From Azospirillum brasilense (lineage in GTDB: Bacteria > Pseudomonadota > Alphaproteobacteria > Azospirillales > Azospirillaceae), in contig NZ_QOKV01000010.1 of NCBI RefSeq assembly GCF_008365405.1, forward strand, positions 142,365 to 206,364: a DNA stretch of 64,000 bases, given 5' to 3'. Under the pieces are notes generated by a model. That model was not told where the DNA came from. It searched no databases and was given only the letters and a program-made list of their open reading frames with translations. Shown here piece after piece: positions 62,580 through 64,000 of the stretch (its first letter is position 1; the number at the start of each line of letters is the position of its first letter). The position numbers and the translations under genes were made by a program.

Positions 62580-63380
62580 ATGCTGAGGGAAGCCTTCGAG
62601 TACCTGATCACCCCTTGCCCGCCATTGGCCCGCCGCTACGGCTATCTGGCGGAGGCGCTGGCCCTCGGAGCCCGCCACCGGCGCCAGCGGCGGGCCTGGG
62701 CGCCCCATGTCGATGCCTGCCGCCGCTTCGTCCAAGAGGCCGCCGAGCGGGCGCCGCGGGGCGGGCGGGCACTGGTGGCGGGGTCGGGCTTGCTGATCGA
62801 GGTTCCGCTGCCGCTGCTGGCCGAGCGATTCGGCGAGGTGGTGCTGGTCGACATGGTTCACACCCATACCGCTCGCCTGCAGGCGCGACGCCATCCCAAC
62901 GTCCGCCTGCTCACTCTCGACGTCACCGGTGCGCTGGCGCCGCTGGACGCCGCTCTCTCCGACGGTTCACCGCTTCCCTCGCCGTCGCCACCCGACCTGC
63001 CGGGGGAGCGATTCGCTCTCGCCGTGTCCTGCAATCTCCTGTCGCAGCTCCCGCTCCTGCCCTTGGACGCCATCGACCGTAGGGCACCGAGCACGCCCGA
63101 GGCGGAGCGGGAACGCTTCGCCCGAACCCTGGCACACACGCATCGCTCTTGGCTCGCCCGTGTCGCCGAACAGGCCACGCTCTTCACCGATACGGAAAGT
63201 CTCTGGGTGGAGAGTGGCGCAGTGCAGGAACGCGAGACCTCTCTCTGGGGGCTCGATCTTCCCTCTCCCGACCGCGCCTGGGATTGGGACATCGCCCCGG
63301 CCCCGGAGGAAGACCGCCGGCGCAGCCTGCGTCACCGGGTCGGGGCTTGGTTCAATCTTGCAGCCCCAGTTGGGACCTGA
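62580..63380 (+). CDS. Methyltransferase-fold protein, 266 aa
   Basis: A 266-residue soluble protein with a Rossmann-like segment (GRALVAGSGLLIEVPLPLLA then VVLVDMVHTHTARLQARRHP and LLTLDVTG) that resembles class I SAM-binding folds but lacks the standard E/DxGxGxG motif I. The C-terminal part is predicted helical. Function not known. It is divergent from the SDR gene (95 bp apart) and overlaps the 3' end of the YkgJ gene by 29 bases. Confidence 0.68.
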   Translation: MLREAFEYLITPCPPLARRYGYLAEALALGARHRRQRRAWAPHVDACRRFVQEAAERAPRGGRALVAGSGLLIEVPLPLLAERFGEVVLVDMVHTHTARLQARRHPNVRLLTLDVTGALAPLDAALSDGSPLPSPSPPDLPGERFALAVSCNLLSQLPLLPLDAIDRRAPSTPEAERERFARTLAHTHRSWLARVAEQATLFTDTESLWVESGAVQERETSLWGLDLPSPDRAWDWDIAPAPEEDRRRSLRHRVGAWFNLAAPVGT

Positions 63381-63642
63381 CGGTGTGACAGGCGTCGCTT
63401 CCCGCCGTGAACTCCCGGCACACCAGCGGGCGGTGCTCATAAACGCTGCAAAAGACGGATTCGCCGAGGGTTCCCATCAGAGCCGCACAGCGATTGCCGT
63501 TGCACCGCATGCGGCCGTCCTCCTTCAGGTGCTCCATGATCCCGTCGCCATCCCAATCACCGATGAAAGTTGGCCATTCCCAGGAATAGGCGCAACAAGC
63601 CCCACAGCTTTCGCAATCAGGTACGTCATCAGCCGTCGGCAT
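63352..63642 (-). CDS. YkgJ-family cysteine-cluster protein
   Basis: A 96-residue protein with eight cysteines in the YkgJ pattern: CESCGACC near the N-terminus, then CNGNRC, FCSVYEHRPLVCREF and DACH. The family probably binds a zinc ion or iron-sulfur centre; it lacks a known function. The start ATG 63642 gives the normal short form. It overlaps the methyltransferase-like gene at the 3' end. Confidence 0.85.
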   Translation of the reverse strand: MPTADDVPDCESCGACCAYSWEWPTFIGDWDGDGIMEHLKEDGRMRCNGNRCAALMGTLGESVFCSVYEHRPLVCREFTAGSDACHTVRSQLGLQD

Positions 63643-63687
63643 AACATGCCCCCATTTTTCCTCGTCTGTCTCCCACCGCCTTGATCC

Positions 63688-63712
63688 CCTCCCCCGCCTT
63701 CGGCGGGGGAGG
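63688..63712. repeat. GC-rich hairpin with following G-rich direct copy
   Basis: An 11-bp stem CCTCCCCCGCC / GGCGGGGGAGG with loop TTC, continued by GGTTAGGGAGGGGGCC. The motif (C/G-rich hairpin followed by TTAGGGAGGGGG) looks like a dispersed intergenic element common in high-GC alphaproteobacteria; this is from memory, and only one copy is in this window. Confidence 0.5.
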
Positions 63713-63750
63713 GTTAGGGAGGGGGCCCGTAGCGACGGCCAGGCACAACG

Positions 63751-63788
63751 AAAAGCCGGCGCCTCCCACAGGGGAAAGCGCCGGCCTT
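63751..63788 (-). terminator. rrn operon terminator after 5S rRNA
   Basis: Stem AAGCCGGCGC / GCGCCGGC(C)TT around a loop with inner CTCCC/GGGG pairing, followed on the minus strand by TTTTCG. It lies about 85 bp beyond the 5S 3' end. Confidence 0.8.
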
Positions 63789-63871
63789 GCCGTTCATGAA
63801 GCCGATTGTCAAGTGTTTGTGTGAAACTGCTGCGTCCACATCCTTGGATGGCGTGGCGTGTGCCGTGGTGA

Positions 63872-63986
63872 CCTGGCGGCGACCTACTCTCCCACGTCTT
63901 AAGACGCAGTACCATCGGCGCTGAGGCGTTTCACGGCCGAGTTCGGAATGGGATCGGGTGTTGGGAGCCTCGCCATGACCACCAGG
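63872..63986 (-). rRNA. rrf: 5S ribosomal RNA
   Basis: A 115-nt 5S rRNA on the minus strand. The 5' CCTGGTGGTC pairs with the 3' GCCGCCAGG closing helix; the conserved loop sequence CCCATTCCGAACTCGG and AGAGTAGGTCGCC are visible. The 23S and 16S genes of the operon must lie to the right, beyond the window. Confidence 0.96.
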
Positions 63987-64000
63987 TCACCAAGGCACAC

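Noticed and set aside
1..64000. Prophage, insertion sequence, CRISPR array or defence island
   Set aside because: No transposase, integrase, phage structural gene, Cas protein, restriction enzyme, retron or repeat-spacer structure was recognised anywhere.

Overview
The window reads as chromosomal DNA from a high-GC alphaproteobacterium, most likely Azospirillum or a close Rhodospirillales relative. The evidence is a strong GC bias at third codon positions, an alphaproteobacterial PopZ next to valS, a Ros/MucR regulator, a Rhodospirillales-style gene order (rlpA-dacA-tmk-holB-metG-tatD-MBL; moaE/moaD/moeA/mobB-pgsA-uvrC) and a 5S rRNA gene at the right edge. Genus is inferred from recall, not from a database search. 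No prophage, insertion sequence, transposon, CRISPR array or plasmid replication gene was seen. The window is mostly ordinary core chromosome with a few patches of small or poorly known genes.

Layout. 1-2.9 kb: the end of a polar amino-acid ABC transporter ATPase, a HisC-like aminotransferase and an EamA exporter. 2.9-6.6 kb: a tightly packed minus-strand run cysK-alaX-sseA-two GNAT acetyltransferases, which leads into the exporter and is centred on cysteine/sulfur and alanyl-tRNA quality control. 6.7-9.5 kb: a NUDIX hydrolase, an HtrA-like protein lacking its whole catalytic triad, and three very small genes. 9.7-11.1 kb: tRNA-Asn and tRNA-Cys enclose a gene-poor interval that holds one YciI gene. 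11.3-17.3 kb: pcm, rhodanese, tolC, popZ, valS. 17.3-19.5 kb: a cluster of perfect palindromes and a membrane chemoreceptor. 19.6-27.8 kb: a cell-envelope/replication/translation block (ydcF-like, rlpA, dacA-type carboxypeptidase, tmk, holB, metG, tatD, MBL hydrolase).

27.8-31.4 kb: a patch of envelope/signalling genes (LprI-like, DUF4384-like, PP2C phosphatase, a small protein). 31.5-40.0 kb: a polyamine region in which agmatine deiminase, the PotFGHI-type putrescine importer, a PuuA-type glutamylputrescine synthetase and a PuuB/OrdL-type oxidase would together make or import putrescine and feed it to catabolism. 40-47 kb: an uncharacterised helical protein, a ferric-reductase-like flavohaem protein, an FAD oxidoreductase paired with a pyruvyl-transferase-family protein, a HAD phosphatase and TerC. 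47-52 kb: regulators (HU, MucR, RpoH) and a soluble globin-coupled chemoreceptor. 52-55.9 kb: a GNAT enzyme, a CxxC protein behind a Fur-box-like operator, a secreted hydrolase, a LysE exporter and a MORN protein. 55.9-62.5 kb: molybdopterin genes moaE, moaD, moeA and mobB, then pgsA, uvrC and a pteridine-reductase-like SDR. 62.6-64 kb: a methyltransferase-like gene, a YkgJ cysteine-cluster protein, an rrn terminator and 5S rRNA.

The most unusual items are the triad-less HtrA protein, the palindrome cluster at 17.4 kb, the Fur-like overlapping operators at 53.15 kb, the 27.8-31.4 kb envelope/phosphatase patch and several small genes of 56-79 codons. No complete new defence or mobile system was recognised.
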